From assembly GCA_001465025.1 (NCBI GenBank), contig LNDO01000113.1, positions 1 to 54,786 on the forward strand: a DNA stretch of 54,786 nucleotides. Reading direction: 5' to 3'. Shown piece after piece: positions 36,817 to 46,960 of this stretch. The translations under genes and the position numbers were made by a program. The DNA comes from Pseudomonas sp. Ga0074129 (GTDB lineage: Bacteria; Pseudomonadota; Gammaproteobacteria; Pseudomonadales; Pseudomonadaceae). Below the pieces are notes generated by a model. It saw only the letters and a list, made by a program, of their open reading frames with translations. It was not told the origin of the DNA and ran no database searches. Within the stretch, counting starts at the first letter, position 1; every line of letters begins with the position of its first letter.

Positions 36817-38034
36817 ATGGCTGTTGGTCTTGGCCCGTTGTCTACCCTGCACCCGGTTCCAGGTTTCGAGTTGGGCATCGCTTCGGCGGGCATCAAGCGC
36901 CCCGGGCGCAAGGATGTAGTGGTGATGCGCTGTGCCGAAGGCTCCAGCGTGGCAGGCGTTTTTACCCTCAATGCGTTCTGCGCAGCACCGGTAATCCTGG
37001 CCAAGAAACGCGTGCTGGGTAACGTCCGTTATCTGCTGACCAACACCGGCAACGCCAATGCGGGCACCGGCGAACCAGGCCTGCAAAACGCTCAGCGTAC
37101 CTGCGCGGCGCTGGCCCAGTTGACCGGCGTTGAAGAAAGCGCGGTGCTGCCGTTCTCCACCGGGGTGATCGGCGAGCCGCTGCCCGTTGAGAAGATCGAA
37201 GGCGCCCTACAGGCTGCGCTTGATGATTTGGACGAAAACCACTGGGCTGAAGCCGCCACCGGCATCATGACCACCGACACCCTGCCCAAAGGCGCAAGCC
37301 GTCAGTTCCAGCACGATGGCGTGACCGTGACCGTGACCGGAATCAGCAAGGGCGCCGGGATGATTCGTCCGAACATGGCGACCATGCTCGGTTACATCGC
37401 TACCGACGCCAAAGTGGCCCAGGCCGTGTTGCAAGACTTGCTGCGCGACGCGGCGAATAAGTCGTTTAACCGCATCACCATTGATGGCGACACCTCGACC
37501 AACGATTGCTGCATGCTCATCGCCACCGGCAAAGCCGCTCTGCCAGAAATCACCCAGGCCAGCGGCGACCTGTTTGCCAAGCTTAAAGACGCTGTATTTG
37601 GCGTGTGCATGGACGTTGCCCAAGCCATCGTGCGCGACGGTGAGGGCGCGACCAAGTTTGTCACCGTGCAGGTTAACGGTGGTGCGACGCATCAGGAATG
37701 CCTGGACGTGGGCTACGCCGTGGCTCATTCGCCATTGATCAAAACCGCACTGTTCGCCTCTGACCCGAACTGGGGCCGTATTCTCGCGGCCGTTGGTTAT
37801 GCTGGCGTGGCGCAACTGGATGTCAGCCTGATTGACGTATTCCTCGGCGAAGTGTGCATTGCCAGCCGTGGCTGCCGCGCAGCCACTTACACCGAAGAGC
37901 AGGGCGCTGCGGTGATGGCTAAAGAAGAAATCACCATCCGCATTGAGTTGGGCCGCGGCACCTGCAGCGAAACCATCTGGACCACCGACCTGTCCCACGA
38001 GTACGTGAAGATCAACGCGGAATACCGCACCTGA
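36817..38034 (+). CDS. argJ: Bifunctional ornithine/glutamate N-acetyltransferase ArgJ
   Basis: Recycles the acetyl group in arginine synthesis by moving it from N-acetylornithine to glutamate, and can also use acetyl-CoA. The ATG at 36817 with AAGGAG upstream gives 405 residues. The self-cleavage site is intact: Ala188-Thr189 in [18 protein letters not shown], where Thr189 becomes the N-terminal nucleophile of the beta chain. An in-frame extension back to 36724 runs into the secA terminator and is rejected. A terminator follows. Confidence 0.97.
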   Translation: MAVGLGPLSTLHPVPGFELGIASAGIKRPGRKDVVVMRCAEGSSVAGVFTLNAFCAAPVILAKKRVLGNVRYLLTNTGNANAGTGEPGLQNAQRTCAALAQLTGVEESAVLPFSTGVIGEPLPVEKIEGALQAALDDLDENHWAEAATGIMTTDTLPKGASRQFQHDGVTVTVTGISKGAGMIRPNMATMLGYIATDAKVAQAVLQDLLRDAANKSFNRITIDGDTSTNDCCMLIATGKAALPEITQASGDLFAKLKDAVFGVCMDVAQAIVRDGEGATKFVTVQVNGGATHQECLDVGYAVAHSPLIKTALFASDPNWGRILAAVGYAGVAQLDVSLIDVFLGEVCIASRGCRAATYTEEQGAAVMAKEEITIRIELGRGTCSETIWTTDLSHEYVKINAEYRT

Positions 38035-38065
38035 TCCGTCACGCCCCTGCTGTTTGACTGCCGGC

Positions 38066-38103
38066 ATTCCCGTTGTTCATGCCCCCATGAACAACGGGAA
38101 TTT
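38066..38103 (+). terminator. Terminator after argJ
   Basis: ATTCCCGTTGTTCATG and its exact inverse CATGAACAACGGGAAT (16 bp) around CCCC, then TTT. Confidence 0.8.
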
Positions 38104-38160
38104 GCTATTGCGCCAGTCGCCTTTTAAGGTCATTTGACCTTCTCGCACCGAGCGCTGCCC

Positions 38161-38793
38161 ATGTCACTTACTCTGGTTATTGGCGACAAAACCTATTCGT
38201 CCTGGTCGCTGCGTGCGGCGCTGGCGCTGGAGTTGACCGGCGCGCCCTATAGCGAACAGCTGATTACCCTGAACCGCCCTGATACCCGCGCGCGGATTTT
38301 GCAGCACTCGCCGACCGGCAAAGTACCGCTGCTGATCAGCGATGACGGGGCGATTTGGGATTCGCTGGCGATTGGCGAATACCTGGCCGAGTGTTTTCCT
38401 GCCGCTCAGCTGTGGCCGCAAAGCCGAGCGGCGCGCGCGCTGGCGCGTAGCATGTGCGCGGAGATGCACAGCGGCTTTGTCGCACTGCGCAGCCACCTGC
38501 CTATGGATCTCAAGCGTAATAAGGCGCTGACAGAGATACCGGCCGATGCCTTGGCCGACATTCAGCGTATCTGCGCTCTGTGGGCCGAGTGTCGACAGCG
38601 TTTCGGTCAGAGCGGCGGCTTTCTGTTTGGCCAAGCCGGCCTGGCAGATGCCTTTTTTGCCCCGGTAGCCGCCAGATTGCGCAGCTATCAGGTGACGCTG
38701 CCCGCCGTGGCGGCGGCCTATGTCGAGACGATTTATCAATGGCCAGCGTTCCAGCGCTGGTATCAAGCCGCTCAGGAGGAACAACTGGCGTGA
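38161..38793 (+). CDS. Glutathione S-transferase family protein
   Basis: A 210-residue GST. The N-terminal thioredoxin-like domain has KTYSSWSLRAALALE, whose serine is the likely glutathione-activating residue, the cis-proline in GKVPLLISDDG, and AIWDSLAIGEYLAE contacting glutathione. The helical C-terminal domain ends LPAVAAAYVETIYQWPAFQRW. Close to the zeta-like and YfcF-like bacterial GSTs; substrate unknown. The ATG at 38161 is used. Its TGA overlaps the GTG of the Nudix gene. Confidence 0.9.
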   Translation: MSLTLVIGDKTYSSWSLRAALALELTGAPYSEQLITLNRPDTRARILQHSPTGKVPLLISDDGAIWDSLAIGEYLAECFPAAQLWPQSRAARALARSMCAEMHSGFVALRSHLPMDLKRNKALTEIPADALADIQRICALWAECRQRFGQSGGFLFGQAGLADAFFAPVAARLRSYQVTLPAVAAAYVETIYQWPAFQRWYQAAQEEQLA

Positions 38794-39749
38794 AGCGTAT
38801 TCATGTGGCCGCTGCGGTAATTCGCGGTGCTGATGGGCAAATTCTGCTCGCCAAGCGTGCGGATGATCAGCATCAGGGTGGGTTGTGGGAGTTTCCGGGC
38901 GGCAAGGTCGAGGCCGGTGAAACGGTGCAGGCGGCGCTGGCCCGTGAGCTGGAGGAGGAGTTGGGCATTCGCCCCAATGCGGCGCGGCCGTTGATTCAGG
39001 TGCGCCACGATTACCCGGACAAACAGGTGTTGCTGGATGTCTGGGAGGTGTCGGCATTTAACGGCGAGCCGCATGGGGCAGAAGGTCAGCCGTTGGCGTG
39101 GGTCAGCCCGCGGCATTTGCCCAATTATGATTTTCCGGCGGCCAACCGGCCGATTGTGGCGGCTGCGCGGCTGCCCGAGCACTACCTGATTACCCCCGAA
39201 GGCCTGAGTGGGCCGGAACTGCTGCGCGGTATTCAGGCGGCGCTGAAAAACGGTGTTCGCCTGCTGCAACTGCGCGCCCCGGCCATGTTCGATGCGCAGT
39301 ACCGCGATATTGCCGTCGATGCTCTGGGCCTCTGTGCGGGCAAGGCGCAGTTGATGCTCAAGGGACCGCTGGAGTGGTTGGGCGATTTTCCCGCGGCCGG
39401 TTGGCACCTGACCGCGCAGCAGTTGCGCGAGTTGAGCGCGGCCGGGCGGCCGTTTCCGCCGCAGCGTTGGTTGGCGGCGTCGTGTCATTCGCGAGACGAG
39501 CTGGAGCTGGCTACGAAGATGGGCGTGGATTTCGTCACGCTGTCACCGGTGCAGTCCACGCAGACGCATCCGGACGCGCAGCCTTTGGGTTGGGCGCAGG
39601 TGAGTGAATGGTTGCAGGGCTTTAACCAGCCGGCGTATCTGCTGGGCGGCGTAACGCCAGCCGACACGGCGCGTGCCTGGCAGGCTGGGGCTCAGGGCGT
39701 GGCGGGTATTCGCGCCTTCTGGCCGGCCTCAGGTGAGGCTGCGGAGTGA
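38790..39749 (+). CDS. mutT: Nudix (MutT) hydrolase fused to a ThiE-like domain
   Basis: A 319-residue two-domain protein. The N-terminal part (1-130) is a MutT-type Nudix domain with a complete box (GGKVEAGETVQAALARELEE, then ELGI), expected to remove 8-oxo-dGTP. The C-terminal part (about 133-310) is like thiamine-phosphate synthase: LLQLRAP, GWHLTAQQL, ASCHS, GVDFVTLSPV and LLGGVTPADT. Typical catalytic basic residues of ThiE (QLREK) are replaced. GTG start at 38790 overlaps the GST stop, with AGGAGG upstream. The GTGA overlap at its end couples it to the pseudouridine synthase. Confidence 0.93.
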   Translation: MKRIHVAAAVIRGADGQILLAKRADDQHQGGLWEFPGGKVEAGETVQAALARELEEELGIRPNAARPLIQVRHDYPDKQVLLDVWEVSAFNGEPHGAEGQPLAWVSPRHLPNYDFPAANRPIVAAARLPEHYLITPEGLSGPELLRGIQAALKNGVRLLQLRAPAMFDAQYRDIAVDALGLCAGKAQLMLKGPLEWLGDFPAAGWHLTAQQLRELSAAGRPFPPQRWLAASCHSRDELELATKMGVDFVTLSPVQSTQTHPDAQPLGWAQVSEWLQGFNQPAYLLGGVTPADTARAWQAGAQGVAGIRAFWPASGEAAE

Positions 39750-40651
39750 GTCTGTCGAAGGCCGTTGACGCGCGTTCACCCTCGAATATGCGCCCCAGTA
39801 CCCTGCATCTGCCGCGTGGGCAATGGGCCACGGTGTTTGAGTGCTTGTGCGCGCACTTCCCGGCCATTGCCCCCGCGGTGTGGCTGGAGCGCTTCGGCCG
39901 TGGCCGGGTGCTGGATGCGCAAGGCCGGCCGTTAACGCTGCAGGCCACGTACCGTGAAGGGCTCAAAGTGCACTATTTTCGTGAGGTGCCGGCGGAAACG
40001 CCGATTCCCTTCGAAGAGTCCGTGCTGTATCAGGATGAGCACCTGCTGGTGGCCGACAAGCCGCATTTTTTGCCGGTGATGCCCGCCGGTGAATACGTTG
40101 AGCAAACCTTGCAGGCGCGGCTGGCCAAACGGCTGGGCAATGCTGATCTGGTGCCGCTGCACCGGATTGATCGGCACACCGCCGGGCTGGTGTTGTTTTC
40201 CACCCAGCCAGCCAGCCGTGGTCAGTACCAAGCGTTGTTTCGTTTACGGCAAATGGACAAGTGCTACGAAGCACTGGCGGCGGCTTTGCCACATGTGCAA
40301 TTCCCACTGCTGAGGGCAACACGACTGGACGGCGCTGAGCCGTTTTTTCGCATGCAGGAAGTGGCCGGTGAGGCCAACACGGAAACCCGTATCGAAGTCG
40401 CCCAGCGCCTCGGTGAGCACTGGCTGTACCGGCTGTATCCGGTGACGGGGAAAAAACATCAACTGCGCGTGCACTTGGCGGCGCTGGGTGCGCCGATCCT
40501 CAATGATCCCTTCTACCCCGAGGTCACGGACGCGCCCAATGCGCCGGATGACTACAGCAAACCGCTCAAGTTATTGGCCCGTGGGCTGAGCTTTATCGAC
40601 CCGCTTACCGGCGAACGGCGCAGTTTCGAAAGCCGACTTAGTCTGCTGTGA
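39746..40651 (+). CDS. RluA-family pseudouridine synthase
   Basis: A 301-residue RNA pseudouridine synthase. The catalytic motif is HRIDRHTAGLVLF, with the aspartate that attacks uridine; the KHQLRVHLAALGAPILND block is also conserved. The N-terminal part is not a clear S4 domain. Whether rRNA or tRNA is modified cannot be told. GTG start at 39746 in a GTGA overlap with the Nudix gene. A long repeat region follows the stop. Confidence 0.9.
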   Translation: MSLSKAVDARSPSNMRPSTLHLPRGQWATVFECLCAHFPAIAPAVWLERFGRGRVLDAQGRPLTLQATYREGLKVHYFREVPAETPIPFEESVLYQDEHLLVADKPHFLPVMPAGEYVEQTLQARLAKRLGNADLVPLHRIDRHTAGLVLFSTQPASRGQYQALFRLRQMDKCYEALAAALPHVQFPLLRATRLDGAEPFFRMQEVAGEANTETRIEVAQRLGEHWLYRLYPVTGKKHQLRVHLAALGAPILNDPFYPEVTDAPNAPDDYSKPLKLLARGLSFIDPLTGERRSFESRLSLL

Positions 40652-40656
40652 CGTCA

Positions 40657-40688
40657 TAGGGTGTATGGCACTTTATCCATCCACCCTA
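40657..40688. repeat. GTAGGGTG-family short palindrome
   Basis: TAGGGTG-t-ATGG and CCAT-CCACCCTA around CACTTTAT, five bases after the pseudouridine synthase stop. Part of a composite repeat block reaching to 40830. Confidence 0.7.
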
Positions 40689-40723
40689 CGCGATATACGT
40701 TCACCGGGGTGCGGCGCAGCCTT

Positions 40724-40799
40724 GTAGCCCGGATGTAATCCGGGAAAAGCTGCGCACGCATCAAAGATCCCGGATTGCGCTAAGGCTTATCCGGGCTAC
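40724..40799. repeat. GTAGCCCGGAT-family palindrome
   Basis: GTAGCCCGGATGTAATCC at 40724-40741 and the inverted right arm GGCTTATCCGGGCTAC at 40784-40799. It sits between the GTAGGGTG element and the GTAAGTTGGATG arm that closes the adenosyltransferase gene. Confidence 0.8.
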
Positions 40800-40826
40800 G
40801 GCTGGATAAGAATAACGTCATCCAAC

Positions 40827-41411
40827 TTACGCGCTGGGTTCTTTGGCGGCCGCTTGCCACAGCACTTCATCGATGCCCTGACGCTTGGCGATCAGCCGCG
40901 CCGCGACGAACAGCAGGTCTGACAGGCGATTGACGTAGGCCAGCCCCTCGCTGCGAATCGGTTCCACGGCATTCAGGTGTTGGCAGCGGCGCTCAGCGCT
41001 GCGGGCCAGGCTGCGGCAGACGTGGGCTTGGGCGATGAGGCGCGAGCCGCCGGGCAGGATGAAGTTTTCCAGCGGGCCAACTTCTTCGTTCCAGCGGTCT
41101 ATAGCCACTTCCAAACGTTCGATTTCTGGGGCTTGCAAGGCTTGGTAGTCGGGCATCGCCAGCTCGCCGCCGAGGTCGAACAGGCGATGCTGGCAGGGCG
41201 CGAGCACCTCGATAATCTCCGTCAGCCCCGGCCATTGGTTGGTGTGCTCGGCCATATCTGCCAGCAGCAGACCGATATGGCTGTTGAGCGTGTCCACTTC
41301 GCCCATGGCATCCACCCGAGGGTGATCCTTGGTCACGCGGCGGCCATCGGCCAGGCCGGTTTCGCCGCCGTCGCCGGTGCGGGTGTAGATTTTCGAAAGA
41401 CGATAACCCAT
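40827..41411 (-). CDS. Cob(I)alamin adenosyltransferase, PduO type
   Basis: Transfers the adenosyl group from ATP to cob(I)alamin to make adenosylcobalamin. The 194-residue four-helix protein begins with SKIYTRTGDGGETGLADGRR, the ATP-binding start of PduO-type enzymes, and has the conserved RSEGLAYVNRLSDLLF. It starts two bases after the sensor kinase stop, so it is the last gene of a leftward operon. Its TAA stop lies inside a repeat arm (GTAAGTTGGATG). A cobalamin biosynthesis name (cobO) is often used but belongs properly to another fold. Confidence 0.93.
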   Translation of the reverse strand: MGYRLSKIYTRTGDGGETGLADGRRVTKDHPRVDAMGEVDTLNSHIGLLLADMAEHTNQWPGLTEIIEVLAPCQHRLFDLGGELAMPDYQALQAPEIERLEVAIDRWNEEVGPLENFILPGGSRLIAQAHVCRSLARSAERRCQHLNAVEPIRSEGLAYVNRLSDLLFVAARLIAKRQGIDEVLWQAAAKEPSA

Positions 41412-41413
41412 GT

Positions 41414-43432
41414 TCAGAGACCTGTTTCGCTGTGGGGGGAAGACAGTGGCAGGCGCACGGTGAAGCAGGTGCCCTGGCCGGGCGTGGAGTGTGCCTCCAT
41501 TTGCCCTTTGTGGTTGTTGGTGATGATGAAGTACGACACGGACAGACCAAGGCCGGTGCCTTGACCGACTTCCTTGGTGGTGAAAAACGGCTCAAAGATG
41601 CGCTTGCGCACTCGCTCTGGCATGCCAATGCCGTTGTCTTCCACCTGGATTTCTACCCAAGGGGCGACCAGGCGCACGCGCAAGGTGATCTGTCCGGGTT
41701 GGTCATTGTCGCCGCGCTGGTGAATCGCCTGTGCGGCATTTTTCAGCAGGTTGAGCAGCACCTGTTCCAGTTCGTTGGCGGTGGCGGGAACAGCGGGCAA
41801 GTCGGCCTCGAACTCACGTTGAATGCGCAGGCTTTTGAAGTCGAAGCTGTCAGTCAGGTCGAAGTCGTTGCTGGCGATCTCGACGGCCTGATCGACCAGC
41901 GCCGGCAAGTGGCAGGGCGCAAGCTGGCGATCACTGCGGCGGCTGAAACTGAGCATGTGCGTGACGATTTTTGCGGCGCGGTTACCTGCTTGCTGAATGC
42001 CATCGAGCAGGCGCGGAATCTCTCGTGCGTTTAGGTAGCGGTCGATGGCGGTCAGGCAAATACCCGCCTTTTCGGCCTCTTCGCGGTTTTTTTCCAGCTC
42101 AGGTGACAGGCGTCGGCGGATGTTCTGCACGTTATGCAGGATGGCCCCCAGCGGGTTGTTGATCTCGTGCGCCATACCGGCTGCCAAGCCGCCCACCGAG
42201 AGCATTTTCTCGGATTGCACCATCATGTCTTCAAGGTTGAGGCGCTGGGTGATGTCGTCAATGCGGATCACCACCCCGCGTCCACTGCTGCCCGTGAGGG
42301 GGTAAAAGGTCAGGGCGAAGTGGCGCTGATGCTCGGGCTGGCCCCAGGTGACGCGTTCGATTTTCTCCACTTTGTGCTGTTCTACGGTGCGTTTGAGTTG
42401 TGGCAAAAACGGTTTGAGCGGCTCGAAGGCGAGAAAAATCGGCTGATTCAGGGCTTCATCTAGGCGGGTGCCGGAGAGGCTGCTGGCCTCCTGATTCCAC
42501 TGCGTGACATAGAGTTGCTCGTCGAGAGCAATCAGGGCGGAGGGCATGGAGTCGATGATGCTGTTGAGGTATTTCTGAAAGCCGGTGAGTTTCTTTTCAA
42601 TCTTGCTGCGCACCTGCACTTCCAGCTCCAGTTTGCGGTTGGAGTGACGGGTTTCCTCGGCCAGGTGTTGGGCTTGGTCAAACGCCTGCTGGGCATCGTC
42701 GCGGGCGCGTTTGAGCTGCTGTTCGCGCGCTTCAATGCGGATCAGCATGGTGTTGAAGGCGTCGGCCAGGTTACCGATTTCATCGGCGTTGCCGCGGCGG
42801 GCGCGCAGGGCATAGTTTTCTTCGCGGGTGACCTGGCGCGACAGCTCCTCCAAGCGGCGGATCGGGCGGATAATCAGGCGGCGCACCTGGCGTGAGACGA
42901 TCAGCCCGAACAGCACACTCAAGGCCAGAATCACCCCACTGGCGGTTAGGGTGCCCGTGTAAAAAACACCGGGCAGTTCGCTGGATGCGACCAGCAACAA
43001 GTGGCCAGGTGGGCCTTCCGGCTGCGGCAGTTCGACTAGCTGGTTGATGCGAAACTCTTGATGACGCCAAGACTCCACCTCTTCGACACGCATTGGCAGG
43101 CCCAGTTTGGCCCCGCGCTGCAGCTGCGCCAGGCTCTGGCCGTTGGCGTCGTAGATCATGGCGGCGCGCAGCGGGGCGTAATCGTCGAGTCGCTTGAGCA
43201 AGGCTTTTGCCGCTTGCGGTGAGCTGAGCGCATCGGTACTCAGGGCCGGGCTGGCGATCAGGCGGCTGAGGGTGTGCAGGGCCTGCGGGGCGACGCTTTC
43301 CTGCGAGATCCAATATGCCGCGCTGATAAACGCCAGATTGGCTACCAGCAACACGGTGGCCAGCAGGGCCAGCAAGGCCACCAGCACTTTGCGGCCGACT
43401 GGGAGGTTTTCAAGACGCTGACGCAAAGGCAT
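41414..43432 (-). CDS. Membrane sensor histidine kinase (HAMP-PAS-HisKA)
   Basis: A 672-residue sensor kinase. An N-terminal membrane helix (17-41), a periplasmic sensor region (about 42-155) and a second helix (about 160-180) are followed by HAMP (about 181-235), a coiled coil (235-275) and PAS (about 280-400). The phosphoacceptor is His422 in GMAHEINNPLGAIL. The ATPase domain has NLLKNAAQAI, VEDNGIGMP and GTGLGLSVSYF. No receiver is fused, so a separate regulator is needed; the REC-type gene two places upstream is the obvious candidate. From memory, it corresponds to P. aeruginosa PA4398. Confidence 0.94.
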   Translation of the reverse strand: MPLRQRLENLPVGRKVLVALLALLATVLLVANLAFISAAYWISQESVAPQALHTLSRLIASPALSTDALSSPQAAKALLKRLDDYAPLRAAMIYDANGQSLAQLQRGAKLGLPMRVEEVESWRHQEFRINQLVELPQPEGPPGHLLLVASSELPGVFYTGTLTASGVILALSVLFGLIVSRQVRRLIIRPIRRLEELSRQVTREENYALRARRGNADEIGNLADAFNTMLIRIEAREQQLKRARDDAQQAFDQAQHLAEETRHSNRKLELEVQVRSKIEKKLTGFQKYLNSIIDSMPSALIALDEQLYVTQWNQEASSLSGTRLDEALNQPIFLAFEPLKPFLPQLKRTVEQHKVEKIERVTWGQPEHQRHFALTFYPLTGSSGRGVVIRIDDITQRLNLEDMMVQSEKMLSVGGLAAGMAHEINNPLGAILHNVQNIRRRLSPELEKNREEAEKAGICLTAIDRYLNAREIPRLLDGIQQAGNRAAKIVTHMLSFSRRSDRQLAPCHLPALVDQAVEIASNDFDLTDSFDFKSLRIQREFEADLPAVPATANELEQVLLNLLKNAAQAIHQRGDNDQPGQITLRVRLVAPWVEIQVEDNGIGMPERVRKRIFEPFFTTKEVGQGTGLGLSVSYFIITNNHKGQMEAHSTPGQGTCFTVRLPLSSPHSETGL

Positions 43433-43477
43433 GGCGGCTGTCGTGGTAGCGAAGGTATGGGCAGGTTAACGCGCGGT

Positions 43478-45368
<1,891 letters not shown>

Positions 45369-45520
45369 GGGGCAGGCTCGCTAAGGGGAAATCGCATGGA
45401 TCCGGTACTTGGCCGGGCAGTGTGTGTGGCTACCGCTATATAATGGCCGGGTTTTTTTATCGTCAAGCCAGGCGCGTCCCATTCGTGATGCAAGGCGCGC
45501 CGTCTATCTGGAGCAAACCC
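45369..45520. promoter_or_regulatory. Divergent promoter region of yajQ and the response regulator
   Basis: 152 bases between divergent genes. A perfect TATAAT (45439-45444) on the plus strand lies 76 bases before yajQ, without a clear -35. The surrounding TATATA is nearly symmetric and could serve both directions. Confidence 0.4.
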
Positions 45521-46000
45521 ATGCCTTCGTTCGACGTGGTGTCCGAGTTGGACAAACATGAAGTGACCAACGCCATCGATAACGCCGTTAAAGAGCTTGA
45601 GCGGCGCTATGACCTGCGCGGTAAGGGCACCTTTGAACTCAAAGACCTGACCGTCAACCTGACGGCCGATGCGGACTTTCAGTTGGAGCAGATGGTCGAG
45701 ATTCTCAAGCTGGCGCTGGTTAAACGCAAGATCGACGTGCAATGCCTTGAGTTTAAAGACGCTTACCCGTCAGGTAAAAGCGTCAAGCAGGAAGTGATTC
45801 TGCGCGAGGGCATTGAGAAAGACTTGGCCAAAAAGATCGTGGCCCACGTTAAAGACAGCAAGCTAAAAGTGCAGGCCGCCATTCAGGGCGAGCAGGTACG
45901 CATCACCGGCAAGAAGCGCGATGACTTGCAGGAAGCGATTGCGGCTCTGCGGGCCAAAGAGTTTGGCATGCCGTTGCAGTTCAATAACTTCCGCGATTGA
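45521..46000 (+). CDS. yajQ: YajQ family nucleotide-binding protein (DUF520)
   Basis: A 159-residue YajQ protein with two ferredoxin-like halves. The start is clear ([20 protein letters not shown]), as are [12 protein letters not shown] and the C-terminal [17 protein letters not shown]. In Xanthomonas a YajQ homologue binds c-di-GMP; the role in pseudomonads is uncertain. The in-frame extension to 45422 lies in the promoter region and is rejected. mscS follows after 90 bases. Confidence 0.94.
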   Translation: MPSFDVVSELDKHEVTNAIDNAVKELERRYDLRGKGTFELKDLTVNLTADADFQLEQMVEILKLALVKRKIDVQCLEFKDAYPSGKSVKQEVILREGIEKDLAKKIVAHVKDSKLKVQAAIQGEQVRITGKKRDDLQEAIAALRAKEFGMPLQFNNFRD

Positions 46001-46090
46001 ATCATTGGTGCTAACAAGCAGCCGTGATGAATGTACCCGCCATGCCTAGCCATGGCGGTTGCATTTAACGACCATGAAAAGGAGTGGTTT

Positions 46091-46918
46091 ATGGAATTGA
46101 ATGTCGAGCAACTGGTTAAAGTCTCTGAAGCCTGGTTGCCAGTGGTGCTGGAATACAGCGGCAAGCTTACCTTGGCGCTGATCACATTTTTGATCGGTTG
46201 GTGGTTGGTGGGGCGGTTGACCGCGAGCATCAGCCGCTTGTTGTCGATGCGTCAGGTCGACCGTGCGCTGGGCAGTTTTATCGGCAGCTTGGTGAGCATT
46301 GTGCTCAAGGTGCTGCTGCTGATCAGCGTGGCCTCAATGGTGGGCGTTGAAACCACCTCGTTTATCGCCATGATCGGCGCGGCGGGCCTGGCGATTGGTC
46401 TGGCGTTGCAGGGCAGTCTGGCCAACTTCGCTGGCGGCGTGCTGATTATGTTGTTCCGTCCATTTCGTGCGGGCGACTGGATCGAAGCACAGGGTGTTGC
46501 GGGCAGCGTCGACAGTATTCAGATCTTCCACACCACCCTGAAAACCGCGGACAACAAAGTGGTGATTGTGCCCAACGGCAGTCTGTCCAATGGTCATATC
46601 ACCAACTTTTCCCGCGAGCCGGTGCGTCGCGTTGATATCAACCTGGGTATCGATTACGCCAGCGACATCAAAAAGGCCCGTGAGGTGCTGCTGAAGGTGG
46701 CGGATGACCCACGCGTGCTGCGCGACCCTGCGCCCGTGGTGTTTGTCACCGGGCTCGGCGAAAGCGCTATCAGCCTGTCACTGCGTGTATGGGTGGCTAC
46801 TCCGGACTTCTGGCCGGTGACCTTCGACTTCACCGAAGCCGCCAAAGAAGGCCTGAGCGAGGCCGGTATTGGCATTCCCTTCCCGCAGCGTGTCGTGCAT
46901 TTAGTGCAGCAGTCTTGA
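46091..46918 (+). CDS. mscS: Small-conductance mechanosensitive channel MscS
   Basis: Protects against osmotic downshock by releasing solutes. The 275-residue protein has three N-terminal membrane helices; the pore helix contains the glycine/alanine pattern AAGLAIGLALQGSLANFAGG (about 96-115). The cytoplasmic beta domain has VVIVPNGSLSNGHITNFS. Length is typical of short MscS. The ATG at 46091 has AAAGGAG upstream. A terminator follows. Confidence 0.96.
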   Translation: MELNVEQLVKVSEAWLPVVLEYSGKLTLALITFLIGWWLVGRLTASISRLLSMRQVDRALGSFIGSLVSIVLKVLLLISVASMVGVETTSFIAMIGAAGLAIGLALQGSLANFAGGVLIMLFRPFRAGDWIEAQGVAGSVDSIQIFHTTLKTADNKVVIVPNGSLSNGHITNFSREPVRRVDINLGIDYASDIKKAREVLLKVADDPRVLRDPAPVVFVTGLGESAISLSLRVWVATPDFWPVTFDFTEAAKEGLSEAGIGIPFPQRVVHLVQQS

Positions 46919-46932
46919 TCGACGCATAAAAC

Positions 46933-46960
46933 CAGCCCCGCCAGTGCGGGGCTTTTTTAT
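46933..46960. terminator. Terminator between mscS and ampG
   Basis: AGCCCCGC and GCGGGGCT stem around CAGT, then TTTTTTAT on the plus strand; it ends mscS and touches the end of convergent ampG. Confidence 0.8.
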
